From: Brevibacillus parabrevis
Lineage (GTDB): Bacteria; Bacillota; Bacilli; Brevibacillales; Brevibacillaceae
Direction: 5' to 3'
DNA: 64,000 nt
Assembly: GCF_003710905.1 (NCBI RefSeq)
Contig: NZ_RHHV01000021.1
Span: forward strand, 124,001-188,000
Positions 56,101-64,000 of the stretch are shown here, piece after piece. The notes beneath the pieces are model-generated. The model saw nothing but the letters and a program-made list of their open reading frames with translations, was not told the origin of the DNA and ran no database searches. Both the position numbers and the translations under genes were made by a program. Numbering within the stretch: the stretch's first letter is position 1; the number at the start of each line of letters is the position of its first letter.

Positions 56101-57525
56101 GGGAACGAAGCTTTGCTGCCACAGCAGGCTATGGCGCTCGGGGCGGCTCAGGTGCTCACGCAAGAATTTGGCAATGTCCGCTCGGCTTTCCTGGAAATCG
56201 AGCCGGAACCATTCGTGAAACAAGGGCAGCCTGGCATGACGCTGCTTGTGGAGGAGTTGCTGAAGCAAGAGCCGGAAAACTTGCTCGCGATCCGCAACCG
56301 TCATAAATGGGTGCGCACGTTTGAACCGCTTCGCTTGGACCCGCCGACAACTGCACAGCCCGAAGCGGGCGGCGTGCATCTGATTCTCGGCGGCTTGGGC
56401 GGAATTGGCTTGACCGCAGCGGGGGCGTTAGCCCAGCACGGTCCAGCTACGATCATTTTGACAGGGCGTTCGCCATTTTTGCCGGAAATGCAGTGGGAGA
56501 AATACGTATCCACCACTCCCCCAAGCGACCCGCTGCACCAGAAAATTCGCGAACTGATGCAGTTGCAAGCATGGGGCGCCCAAATTCATCTGTATCAGGT
56601 CAATGTAAGCGATGAAGCACAAATGAAGGCTCTTTTGGAAGAGATAGAGGCGACGATCGGACGAATTGACGGAATCATCTTTTCTGCTGGCAGAGTCGTG
56701 AGCGATTTCTTTCAGCACGCGATCCCCCATATCCGTCGCGACATGTGTGAAGCGGAGTTTACGGTCAAGCAAACAGGGCTGCTCGTTCTGGAAAAGCTGA
56801 TCCGGGAAAAAGAGATCGGGTACTGCCTGGTCAATTCCTCGCTGTCCTCGATACTCGGCGGAATCGGACTCGTTGCCTATACAGCGGCTAACCAATTCAT
56901 GGACAGCTTTGTGCAAAAGATGAACCAAGGGCAGCAGCGAACGCGATGGATGTCTGTCGGTTGGGACGCCTGGAACTTTTCGCTTGCCGATCCAGGCAGC
57001 CGCACAGCGACAAGCGAACGGCTGGAGCAATTGATTTCGCCCGCAGAAGGCCGACAGCTGTTTGCGCATTTGTTTTCCCTTCTGCACCAGGAAGAGCATG
57101 TCATCGTGTCCACGACAGACCTGGAGCCGCGGCTTGAGCAGTGGGTAAACCGCCCTCGCTACATAAAAGCAGGCAAGCAAGAGAGCCAGAAAGAGATTCC
57201 CCTGGAGCAACTGCTGCAGGAGACGATTCAGGACGCGATTGGGAATGCGAACATGGGACTGGACGACAATTTCTTTGATGCAGGCGTCACGTCGCTTGAT
57301 ATTGTCGGGATCAACGATATTCTCCAGAAAACGATTCAGAAGCCTGTTCTGATCTCTTCCTGGTTCGAATACCCGACCATCCGCAAGCTGGCCGGGTACC
57401 TGAAAGCGGAAGACAACGATACGGCGGCAAACGATCATGGCTTCGATCGCTCTGAAATTGTCCATAAAGGGATGGATAAATTAAAGCTGCTGCGCCAAAA
57501 AGGAAAGGAGGTGCGAAATGGCTGA
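53182..57525 (+). CDS. PKS subunit: KS-AT(dead)-KR-ACP
   Basis: About 1447 residues. GTG codons at 53173, 53182 and 53185 are in frame; 53182 is preferred because GGGAG (53169-53173) lies 8 bases upstream. KS with TACSSS (Cys near 53719), HGTGT and NIGHL. The AT-like region (about 54765-55600) is the most worn of the set, with ADGAG (55048-55062) in place of GHSxG. KR with LGGLGGIG near 56386, NSSLSS and Tyr near 56878. ACP with DAGVTSLDI (Ser near 57292), a less common form than LGGDS. Expected to add one C2 unit and reduce it, with malonyl supplied from elsewhere. The basic tail (KLKLLRQKGKEVRNG) overlaps the start of the next gene, whose ribosome binding site lies within it. Confidence 0.94.
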   Translation: MVDEELIHSKIAIVGISCRVPDGDTPLAFWQNIVRGVESIKTFTDEELREAGVPADLLHDPHYVKRGAVLNDTAYFDAGFFRYTAKDAEITDPQHRVFLECAWEALEDAGCVQDIERLVVGVYASSCISSYFLRLYEDQELVKRLGHVQIGIGNEKDFLASKVSFKLGLRGPSVNVQTACSSSLVAVHLASQSLLNGECDMALAGGVTIRSEQTAGYVYQKEGMVSPDGHCRVFDADSAGTVFGNGIGIVVLKRLADAIRDRDNIQAVICGTAVNNDGEEKIGYTAPSPIGQAQVIHEALTVANVSPREISYIETHGTGTELGDAIEIKALKEVFQAEATSRQFCAIGSVKPNIGHLDTAAGIIGLIKTALALKHQVIPPCIHHEQPNPKLALEHSPFYVNTRPRSWKDVSDSPKAGVSSFGIGGTNAHVVLEAAPVYASDASARQQHLFLFSAKTEKALANTCRKMAQFFRAQPALSPADVSYTLQTGRAHFSHRKMVVCSSVGEAARLLEAAAIGTASESRQEELRAAFWFSAQNQALCTMARELYQTEQCFARILDGYVHDLSKAALAAPSLDRLLTGADLLHHGDAFDPMYGELSQFLCQSALADFLVSLGIKPQVAIADGAGLFAAVYQAKLATVSDLAKIIVLKHKWLRAAEEQQSRIEAELASLLRAMPAGSADHAILSGGTSVTSELVGQTNFWLHTMQASTLPATAKAPLTESDVHLVIGIGMKQPSWAECSLPVIHLLPAHGEMESAEWRFANSLGELWQQGAAIDWQERYSGENRSRLSLPTYGFDRDKYWFEKKARTAAPQPQPNLSRKNEPEKWLYRPVWKQYNGSGRTRTDDEQSDTYLLFIDTDGIGEAVKQALQAKGKRVCTVKAGQHFSKLDPNAYEIHPEETEQYLALLREVFTPGQTWKIVHLWSLANECADAAPAAGPSVFYRLLHLGQSFGMLDPQQQIQLFVIASASQSITGNEALLPQQAMALGAAQVLTQEFGNVRSAFLEIEPEPFVKQGQPGMTLLVEELLKQEPENLLAIRNRHKWVRTFEPLRLDPPTTAQPEAGGVHLILGGLGGIGLTAAGALAQHGPATIILTGRSPFLPEMQWEKYVSTTPPSDPLHQKIRELMQLQAWGAQIHLYQVNVSDEAQMKALLEEIEATIGRIDGIIFSAGRVVSDFFQHAIPHIRRDMCEAEFTVKQTGLLVLEKLIREKEIGYCLVNSSLSSILGGIGLVAYTAANQFMDSFVQKMNQGQQRTRWMSVGWDAWNFSLADPGSRTATSERLEQLISPAEGRQLFAHLFSLLHQEEHVIVSTTDLEPRLEQWVNRPRYIKAGKQESQKEIPLEQLLQETIQDAIGNANMGLDDNFFDAGVTSLDIVGINDILQKTIQKPVLISSWFEYPTIRKLAGYLKAEDNDTAANDHGFDRSEIVHKGMDKLKLLRQKGKEVRNG

Positions 57526-60500
57526 CACGCGAAACTTCAACGGCCTGGAAATCGCCGTGATCGGCTTATCCTGCCGCTTTCCGGGAGCGAACAATCGCCA
57601 GCAATTTTGGAACAACCTCAAGGACGGGCTGGAGTCGATCACGTTTTTTAGCGACGACGAGCTTAGAGCAGAAGGAGTACCACAAGAGCTGATCGAGCAT
57701 GAAAACTACGTCAAGGCTGGTGCGATCATCGATCAGTTTGAATATTTTGACGAACGCTTTTTCGGGTACAGCCCCAAAGACGCTCTGGTCATGGACCCGC
57801 AAGTTCGCCTGTTTCACGAGGTAGCCTGGGAAGCTATGGAAGACGCCGGATACGTCCCTGACCATTATCCCGGATTAGTGGGTGTCTTTGCCGGAGCATC
57901 GAGCAATTACAGCTGGAATGCCAGAGTGTATTCATATGAAGGGGAGCACCGGGATCTCTTTTCCGAAATCCAGTTGAGCAACAAAGACTTCCTCGCCTCG
58001 CGCATTTCCTACAAGTTCAATTTAAAAGGGCCGAGCTTGACGCTCACCACCGCATGCTCGACTTCGTTGACCGCCATTCACGCCGCTTGCCGCAGCTTGC
58101 TCAGCGGCGAATGCGACATGGCGATTGCAGGTGGCTGCTCGATTTTGATTCCGCACAAGAGCGGATATATGTACGAAGAAGGGCACTTTCTGTCAAAAAA
58201 CGGCCAAATTCGCGCTTTTGACGAAGCGGCATCCGGCATTCTGTTTGGGAACGGCGTCGGGGTGGTCGTGTTAAAGCCGCTGGAAAATGCGCTGGCGGAC
58301 AAAGACCATATATGGGCGATTATCAAAGGCAGCGCCGTCAACAACGACGGCAACCGCAAAGCAGGATACATGGCGCCGAGCGTCGAGGGGCAAAAAGAGG
58401 TCATTCAAAGCGCCTTGCAGCTCTCCGATGTAGAGGCGGAAAGCATCTCCTACATTGAAACGCACGGGACTGGAACACAGCTCGGAGATTCCATCGAGTT
58501 TACGGCGCTCAAGCAAGTGTTTCGCGAGCGGCAAAGCGAGTGCGTCCTAGGCTCGGTCAAAAACAACATCGGCCATCTCGATGCAGCGTCAGGAGTAGCG
58601 GGTTTCGTGAAGACCGTCCTCGCCCTGAAACACCGCCAGATCCCGCCGATGATCAATTTTGCCAGGAGCAACCCGGCTTTGGACATGGAAAACAGCCGCT
58701 TTGCGATCAACACCACACTGCGCGAATGGCAGCGTGGAGCGTATCCGTTGCGGGCGGGAATCAGCTCGTTTGGCGTCGGGGGGCAAAATGCGCATCTGAT
58801 CGTCGAGGAAGCGCCAGAGGTCAGCGAATCGGTGGATACAGAGCAGCAGCCACAGCTCGTTTTGCTGTCCGCGCAAAACAGCGAATCGCTGGAACAAATG
58901 GCAGACAATCTGGCAAAGCATCTCGAAGAGCACCCCGAGATCAAGCTGCAAGATGTCGCCTACACCCTGCAAAAGGGCCGGAAGTCATTTGAATACCGCA
59001 AGCAAATCGTTTGCAAGAGCCGTACCGAGCTGATCCGCGCCTTGACGGATAAAGGCTCCCGGCAGGCACAAGCTTACCGTGCGGATGGAGAGCCTGGACA
59101 GATCGTATTCATGTTCTCCGGCCAAGGCTCGCAATACGTCAATATGGGGCGCGAACTGTATGAACAGGAGCAAATTTTTCGAGAGAGTCTCGATCATTGC
59201 TTCTCTCTGCTTCAACGATATTCCCCGGTCGATTACCGTTCCATTTTGTTCCCGCGTGACGAGCAGCAGGAACAGGCCAAGCAGGCACTCGCCAGCCTCG
59301 ATCACGGGCAAGTGATCTTGTTTGTGTTCGAGTACGCACTGGCCCGGCTTGTGATGGAGTGGGGAGTTCAACCGGATGCCGTGATCGGCTACAGTCTGGG
59401 TGAATATATCGCGGCTACCATCGCCGGACTGTTCACGCTCGAACAGGCGCTGCAGCTCGTACTCAAGCGCGGGGAACTGTTTCGCAGGCTGCCTGATGGC
59501 AAAATGCTGAGCATTCCGCTCTCTGTGGCGGAAGTGGCTCCGTTTTTGTCTGACTCGCTGGAAATTGCCATCGACAATCAAGCTTCCTGCGTAGTCGGCG
59601 GCCCGACACCGCTCATTGTGGAGCTGGAAGAGAAGCTGAAACAGGACAAACGGATGTGCACGCCGCTGCCGTTCCCCAAAGTGATTCATACGTCACGGGT
59701 CGAATCGATACTGGACGATTATCAGGCCGCTTTACAGCCGGTAGCCTTTCAGGATATGCAAATTCCTTTTCTCTCCAGCGTGACAGGAGAATGGGCAGAG
59801 CAGGCAGACTTGGCAGCCCCTGACTATTGGCTGCGCCAGTTAAAAGACACCGTGCAGTTTACGAAGGCGCTCCAGTTGTTTGCAAACCAGCGCGCCGTAT
59901 TTATCGAAATCGGGCCAGGACACGATTTGAGTGCGCTGGCAAAACGGACGTTCGACGCTGGAACCGTATCTGTTTCCGGGCAGAACATACTAAACCTGAT
60001 CCCGTATGCCAACAGCACTGTCTCGGAGCAGCTTCATCTGTACAAGCGGCTCGGCAAGCTGTGGCAGTACGGTGTGAACCTGGACTGGGACAAAGTCAAC
60101 CCGGATGGAACGCGGGTTCCGTTGCCCACCTATCCTTTTATGCGCAAAAAGTTCTGGCTGGAAGCGGCTTCGTTTCAGCCGCAGGCAGCGAGTTCGCAGC
60201 AGTTGGCGAGGAAGCCGATCGAGGACTGGTACTACGTTCCGTCATGGAAGCGGCATACCCCCGTCTTTTCAGCCAAAGACAGTACGTACAAACAGAAGCG
60301 GCGGCTGATTTTTGCCGAGCAGTCGAAAGTCAGTGAGCTTTTGACGCAAAAAGTACAGCAGTTGAGCGAGCAGTGTATTGTCGTTTGCAAAAGTGCGCAG
60401 CGGCAGCAGATTCGCGGCAACGAATTTGCGATCAATCCGGGCCAGGACGAAGATTACGACTGGCTGTTTCAACAATTAAAAGACAGTTCGTTCACGCCGG

Positions 60501-63500
60501 ATGAGGTCATCCACATGTGGAGCTTAGAAGAGGCTGGGGCGTTGCCGAGCCTGGAGACGACGCTGGACAACGGCTACTACAGCTTGCTCGCGATTGCCAA
60601 GGAATTTGGCAAGCATTTTGACGGACATTCGCTGGAGCTAAAAGTTTTGGCAAACGGAGTCTGCTCGGTGGCCGATGTTGGCAAGCTGAACCCGCAAAAG
60701 TCGATCATGCTAGGGCCGATCAAAGTTATCCCGCTGGAATACCCGACGATTCGCTGCCATTTGTTTGACAGTGATTTCACATCGGAAGCGAACGCTCTGG
60801 ACAAGGCGCTCGATTCGTTCGTCCGCCCGCTTTTGTCACAAACCTGGAACGGTATCGTCGCCTATCAAAACAAGCATTTTTGGCTGCCGACGCACGAGGC
60901 CGTCTCCTTCGATCCCAGTGACAGCATGGAGCTGAAACCGGGAGGAACGTACTTGATCACGGGCGGTTTGGGCGGAATTGGCCTCGCCATCGCCGACTTT
61001 TTGGCACAAAAGGCGCAAGCCACCCTGATTTTGGTGGGCAGGACATTGTTCCCGACTAAGGAAAAATGGCAGGAGCTGCTTGCAGACAACAACGCAGACG
61101 ACAAGCTCAAGCAGACGATTCGCCGACTGTGCGCAATCGAGCAGGCAGGCGGGAGCATTCACCTCATCCATGCGGACATCAGCGACATGCGCCAAGTGGA
61201 AGAGCTGCTGCAAAAAGCAGACCGCCTAGGCGGGGAACTGAATGGAGTGATCCATGCTGCTGGCGTCGCCGATGGGGAAATGATCCAGCGTTCCACAAGA
61301 GAAAGCGGCAAAAAGATGCTGGCAGCCAAGGTCGAGGGCACATCGCTGCTTTATGAAGCTGTGCGCGACAGGCCGCTCGACTTTTTTATCCTGTTTTCTT
61401 CCTTGAGTGCGTACATCCCCTCCATCGGGCAAGCAGGCTATTGCGCTGCAAACGCGTTCCTCGACTCGTTCGCAAACTATTGCCATGGAAATAATAGTCA
61501 GTTTCCCGTTTTGTCGATCAACTGGGAGAGATGGAAAGCGACGGGAATGGCAAAGGAAATCGAGGAGAAGCATCGGCAGTTGACGGGTGAGGAGCTGGCG
61601 CATGCGATCACGGAAGCGGAAGGCGTTCACATCTTTTCCAGGGTCGGGGCGATCTCGCTTCCGCAGGTTGCCATCTCTGCCTATGACTTAAACGAGCTGA
61701 TTACCCGGTACCAGGACGCGCAATTCCCGCTTGTCTCAGAGGGTATCGCCTTTGATTATCCGCAGCCTGACAGCGCTGTTAAATACGAGCGGCCCGATTT
61801 GACAACGGAATATGTCGCGCCGCGAGATGAACGGGAACAGCAAATTACAGCGGTATGGGAAGCGCAGTTTGGCATGCAGCCAATCGGTGTTGACGACAGC
61901 TTGTTTGAGTTGGGCGGAGACTCGATTATGGCCCTGTCGATTGTGGGAAAAATCCAGAAGCTGTACAACGAACGCATCCCTATGGCTTATTTTCTTCACC
62001 ATCCCACTGTCGCCGGACTTTCTGCCTATTTGCAGCAGACGAGTCCGAGCCAGGTGGGAGGGGTTCGCGTCGCACCGCGCAAAGACCACTATCCGCTGAC
62101 GTCCGTTCAGAAGCGAGTGTACTTCCTGCAAAAGATGCACCCGTTGACAACGGTCTACAACAATCCGGGCGTGTACCAATTGGACGGGGAAGTAGAGCCG
62201 GGCAAAATCCAGCACATTTTTGAACAGCTCATCGGGCGTCATGAGATTTTCCGCACCTCCTTTGGCTTTGTGGGGCAAGAGGTCGTGCAGACTGTTCATG
62301 AGACGGTTCCGTTCGCCAGCGAGGAGCTGGTGCTGCCGGAAGAAGGAATGGCGGCGGCGATCTCCGCTTTTATCCGGCCGTTTGACCTGGAAAAAGCGCC
62401 GCTCATTCGCGTTGGTTACGAGCCAAGCAAAAAGCTGCTGCTCATTGACATGCATCACCTCATATCAGATGAGACGTCGTATCAGCTGCTGATCAAAGAT
62501 TTTCTGGCCTTTTACAAGGGCGAGGAATTGCCCGCATTGCCTGTGCAGTACAAAGATTACGCGGAATGGCATGCAGCCATGCGAGGCACCCCTGCCTTTG
62601 AAAAACAGAAACAATACTGGCTGGCGCAATTCGCGAATGGCGAGCACGAAACGAAGCTGCAGTTACCGACCGATTTCAAGCCTCCGCTTGTCCAGAGCTT
62701 TGAGGGAGATTTCGTGTCCTTTCATATTGATCGCGAGACAACCGAGCGGTTCAAAAGCATGCTGAAACAGGAAGCGGCTACAGTCAACATGGGACTATTG
62801 GCTGTATACGCTGTCCTCTTGTCGAAAATATGCCAGCAAGAGACGGTCATCGTCGGAACCCCCGTATCCGGGCGGAAGCAGACGGAGCTGGAAAATCTCA
62901 TCGGGGCCTTCGTCGATACGGTTGCCTTGAAACTGAGCGTCGATGCTGCCGACTCCTTCTCGCAGTTGCTGCAAGCCGTCAAGCAAACGATTTCTGCTGC
63001 GCTCGACCATCAGGACTATCCGTTCGAAGAGTTAATTAACAATCTGGATATTCAGCGGGATCTGAGCAGAAATCCATTGTTTGAAACGATGTTCAGTTTC
63101 CGCGATGTGTACGACAAGACCGACCAAATCGGCGGGGTCCAGGAGATTACTTCGTTTTACAAGCATAAAACAGCCATGTTCAGCATCCGGTTTACCGCTT
63201 GGGAGGAAGGGCCGCAAATCGGGTGCGAGATTGAATACTCCACGAAGCTGTTTGCCAAAGAAACGATGGAGCGCATGGCGCGCTACTTCGCGCAGATTAT
63301 GCAGCAGGCGGTAGCCGAGCCGGAAGCTGCCTTGGCAAAAGTCGAGATCATGCCCGGGCAGGAACAACAGCAGGTGCTGGTCGGCTTTAACCAAACGCGG
63401 CAGCAGGTGGACCCAAGCGCTAACGTCTTGTCGCTGTTTGAGCGCCAGGTGGAACAACATCCGGACAAAGCAGCCGTATCGCTGGGAGCAGCGTCCCTGA

Positions 63501-64000
63501 GCTACCGGGAGTTGGAGCAGGCGGCAAACAAGCTGGCCCGGTACTTGCAAAAACGAGGGGTGACGCGGGAACAGCCCGTAGGCATATACATCGAGCGTTC
63601 GCTTGACATGGTGATCGCCATGCTGGCTGTCCTGAAAGCAGAAGGCGCTTATGTTCCGCTCGATGCCAGCATTCCGTTGCAGCGCTTGCAGCAGATTCAA
63701 GAAGATGCTGGTGTCAACGTGATGATTTCCACCAGCGATTTGCTCGCAGACGGCAAGCTCCGCTGCCAAAGCCTCGTGCTTTTGGATCAGGAGTGGAGCG
63801 AGATTAAGCAAGAGTCTTCCTCGCCGCTGTCCGCCGCAATCGAACCGTCACAGACGGCTTACATCATCTTTACATCCGGTTCTACAGGAAAGCCGAAAGG
63901 GGTCATGGTTCCGCATCGCGCTTTGGGCAACTTTTTGCTGTCCATGTCGAGCCAACCGGGCATGACAGCCGCAGATAAGCTGCTGTCCGTGACGACCTTC
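57518..64000 (+). CDS. Hybrid PKS/NRPS: KS-AT(intact)-KR-ACP-C-A, 3' truncated
   Basis: Starts at ATG 57518 with AAAGGAGG just upstream, overlapping the previous stop by 8 bases, and is open for 2161 codons to the window edge. KS with TACSTS (Cys 58055), HGTGT and NIGHL; the usual GGTNAH reads GGQNAH. The AT (about 59100-60160) is the only complete one seen: FSGQGSQ (near 59115), GYSLGEY with the nucleophile Ser at 59393, the LKRGEL Arg, and His at 59687 in VIHTSRVES. The usual substrate motif before that His is not a clear HAFH, so malonyl is likely but not certain. KR with TGGLGGIG near 60958 and Tyr near 61439. ACP with LGGDS (61922). C domain with HHLISDE (near 62453). The A domain starts near 63420 (FTSGSTGKPKG) and is cut before its specificity positions. 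This AT may also serve the dead-AT modules. Confidence 0.95.
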   Translation, partial: MADTRNFNGLEIAVIGLSCRFPGANNRQQFWNNLKDGLESITFFSDDELRAEGVPQELIEHENYVKAGAIIDQFEYFDERFFGYSPKDALVMDPQVRLFHEVAWEAMEDAGYVPDHYPGLVGVFAGASSNYSWNARVYSYEGEHRDLFSEIQLSNKDFLASRISYKFNLKGPSLTLTTACSTSLTAIHAACRSLLSGECDMAIAGGCSILIPHKSGYMYEEGHFLSKNGQIRAFDEAASGILFGNGVGVVVLKPLENALADKDHIWAIIKGSAVNNDGNRKAGYMAPSVEGQKEVIQSALQLSDVEAESISYIETHGTGTQLGDSIEFTALKQVFRERQSECVLGSVKNNIGHLDAASGVAGFVKTVLALKHRQIPPMINFARSNPALDMENSRFAINTTLREWQRGAYPLRAGISSFGVGGQNAHLIVEEAPEVSESVDTEQQPQLVLLSAQNSESLEQMADNLAKHLEEHPEIKLQDVAYTLQKGRKSFEYRKQIVCKSRTELIRALTDKGSRQAQAYRADGEPGQIVFMFSGQGSQYVNMGRELYEQEQIFRESLDHCFSLLQRYSPVDYRSILFPRDEQQEQAKQALASLDHGQVILFVFEYALARLVMEWGVQPDAVIGYSLGEYIAATIAGLFTLEQALQLVLKRGELFRRLPDGKMLSIPLSVAEVAPFLSDSLEIAIDNQASCVVGGPTPLIVELEEKLKQDKRMCTPLPFPKVIHTSRVESILDDYQAALQPVAFQDMQIPFLSSVTGEWAEQADLAAPDYWLRQLKDTVQFTKALQLFANQRAVFIEIGPGHDLSALAKRTFDAGTVSVSGQNILNLIPYANSTVSEQLHLYKRLGKLWQYGVNLDWDKVNPDGTRVPLPTYPFMRKKFWLEAASFQPQAASSQQLARKPIEDWYYVPSWKRHTPVFSAKDSTYKQKRRLIFAEQSKVSELLTQKVQQLSEQCIVVCKSAQRQQIRGNEFAINPGQDEDYDWLFQQLKDSSFTPDEVIHMWSLEEAGALPSLETTLDNGYYSLLAIAKEFGKHFDGHSLELKVLANGVCSVADVGKLNPQKSIMLGPIKVIPLEYPTIRCHLFDSDFTSEANALDKALDSFVRPLLSQTWNGIVAYQNKHFWLPTHEAVSFDPSDSMELKPGGTYLITGGLGGIGLAIADFLAQKAQATLILVGRTLFPTKEKWQELLADNNADDKLKQTIRRLCAIEQAGGSIHLIHADISDMRQVEELLQKADRLGGELNGVIHAAGVADGEMIQRSTRESGKKMLAAKVEGTSLLYEAVRDRPLDFFILFSSLSAYIPSIGQAGYCAANAFLDSFANYCHGNNSQFPVLSINWERWKATGMAKEIEEKHRQLTGEELAHAITEAEGVHIFSRVGAISLPQVAISAYDLNELITRYQDAQFPLVSEGIAFDYPQPDSAVKYERPDLTTEYVAPRDEREQQITAVWEAQFGMQPIGVDDSLFELGGDSIMALSIVGKIQKLYNERIPMAYFLHHPTVAGLSAYLQQTSPSQVGGVRVAPRKDHYPLTSVQKRVYFLQKMHPLTTVYNNPGVYQLDGEVEPGKIQHIFEQLIGRHEIFRTSFGFVGQEVVQTVHETVPFASEELVLPEEGMAAAISAFIRPFDLEKAPLIRVGYEPSKKLLLIDMHHLISDETSYQLLIKDFLAFYKGEELPALPVQYKDYAEWHAAMRGTPAFEKQKQYWLAQFANGEHETKLQLPTDFKPPLVQSFEGDFVSFHIDRETTERFKSMLKQEAATVNMGLLAVYAVLLSKICQQETVIVGTPVSGRKQTELENLIGAFVDTVALKLSVDAADSFSQLLQAVKQTISAALDHQDYPFEELINNLDIQRDLSRNPLFETMFSFRDVYDKTDQIGGVQEITSFYKHKTAMFSIRFTAWEEGPQIGCEIEYSTKLFAKETMERMARYFAQIMQQAVAEPEAALAKVEIMPGQEQQQVLVGFNQTRQQVDPSANVLSLFERQVEQHPDKAAVSLGAASLSYRELEQAANKLARYLQKRGVTREQPVGIYIERSLDMVIAMLAVLKAEGAYVPLDASIPLQRLQQIQEDAGVNVMISTSDLLADGKLRCQSLVLLDQEWSEIKQESSSPLSAAIEPSQTAYIIFTSGSTGKPKGVMVPHRALGNFLLSMSSQPGMTAADKLLSVTTF

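Noticed and set aside
54781-56379. Long open frame on the minus strand (about 530 codons)
   Set aside because: Antisense to the PKS subunit at 53.2-57.5 kb, low-complexity Arg-rich translation and no family features; judged a shadow.
1-64000. tRNA, rRNA, CRISPR arrays, attachment sites
   Set aside because: None seen. Apart from one gap the window is almost continuous coding sequence, and the repeated segments are homologous KS and carrier domains, not direct repeats.

Overview
The whole 64 kb window is the interior of one very large hybrid polyketide/non-ribosomal peptide gene cluster, all on the + strand and cut at both ends. There is no taxonomic marker gene. Strong AGGAGG-type ribosome binding sites, several GTG starts, overlapping gene ends and the style of the synthases suggest a spore-forming Firmicute of the Brevibacillus/Paenibacillus type; this is inference.

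Layout. (1) 1-17472: a truncated subunit with KR-DH-ACP-C, a small subunit with half a C domain plus A(Thr)-PCP, and a 3507-residue subunit with KS-dead AT-KR-ACP, C-A(Gly)-PCP and Cy-A(Cys)-PCP, expected to form a thiazoline. (2) 17465-18277: a transglutaminase-like protein. (3) 18316-33037: two AT-less subunits, KS-KR-ACP-KS-KR-ACP and KS-KR-ACP-C-A-PCP, with helical docking ends typical of trans-AT systems. (4) 33067-37380: KS-dead AT-ACP with a terminal C-like domain whose catalytic histidines are missing. (5) 37413-42802: accessory genes: a type II dehydroquinase homologue, a UvrA-like ATPase (probable self-protection), a butirosin-H-like protein, a free-standing ACP and a luciferase-like flavin monooxygenase. 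(6) 42803-43196: the only long non-coding gap, AT-rich, with a perfect 19-bp inverted repeat. (7) 43197-43919: a type II thioesterase followed by a good intrinsic terminator. (8) 44019-64000: KS-dead AT-KR-DH-ACP-C-A(unusual)-PCP, a HAD phosphatase-like protein, KS-dead AT-KR-ACP, and a last subunit KS-intact AT-KR-ACP-C-A that runs off the window.

How it works together. There are eight complete ketosynthases, all with active-site Cys and both His. The striking feature is extender loading: four modules carry recognisable in-line acyltransferases whose catalytic serine is replaced, each time differently (GYGKG, GDWLG, GFRSG, ADGAG), three modules have none, and only the last subunit keeps an intact one (GYSLG). 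The line therefore looks caught between cis-AT and trans-AT organisation, and either an AT encoded outside the window or the one intact domain must serve the rest. Three adenylation domains read cleanly as Thr, Gly and Cys; one has an unassigned code and one lacks the Asp that binds the alpha-amino group. No epimerase, methyltransferase, oxidase domain or chain-releasing type I thioesterase is visible here. I do not recognise the cluster as that of a known compound.
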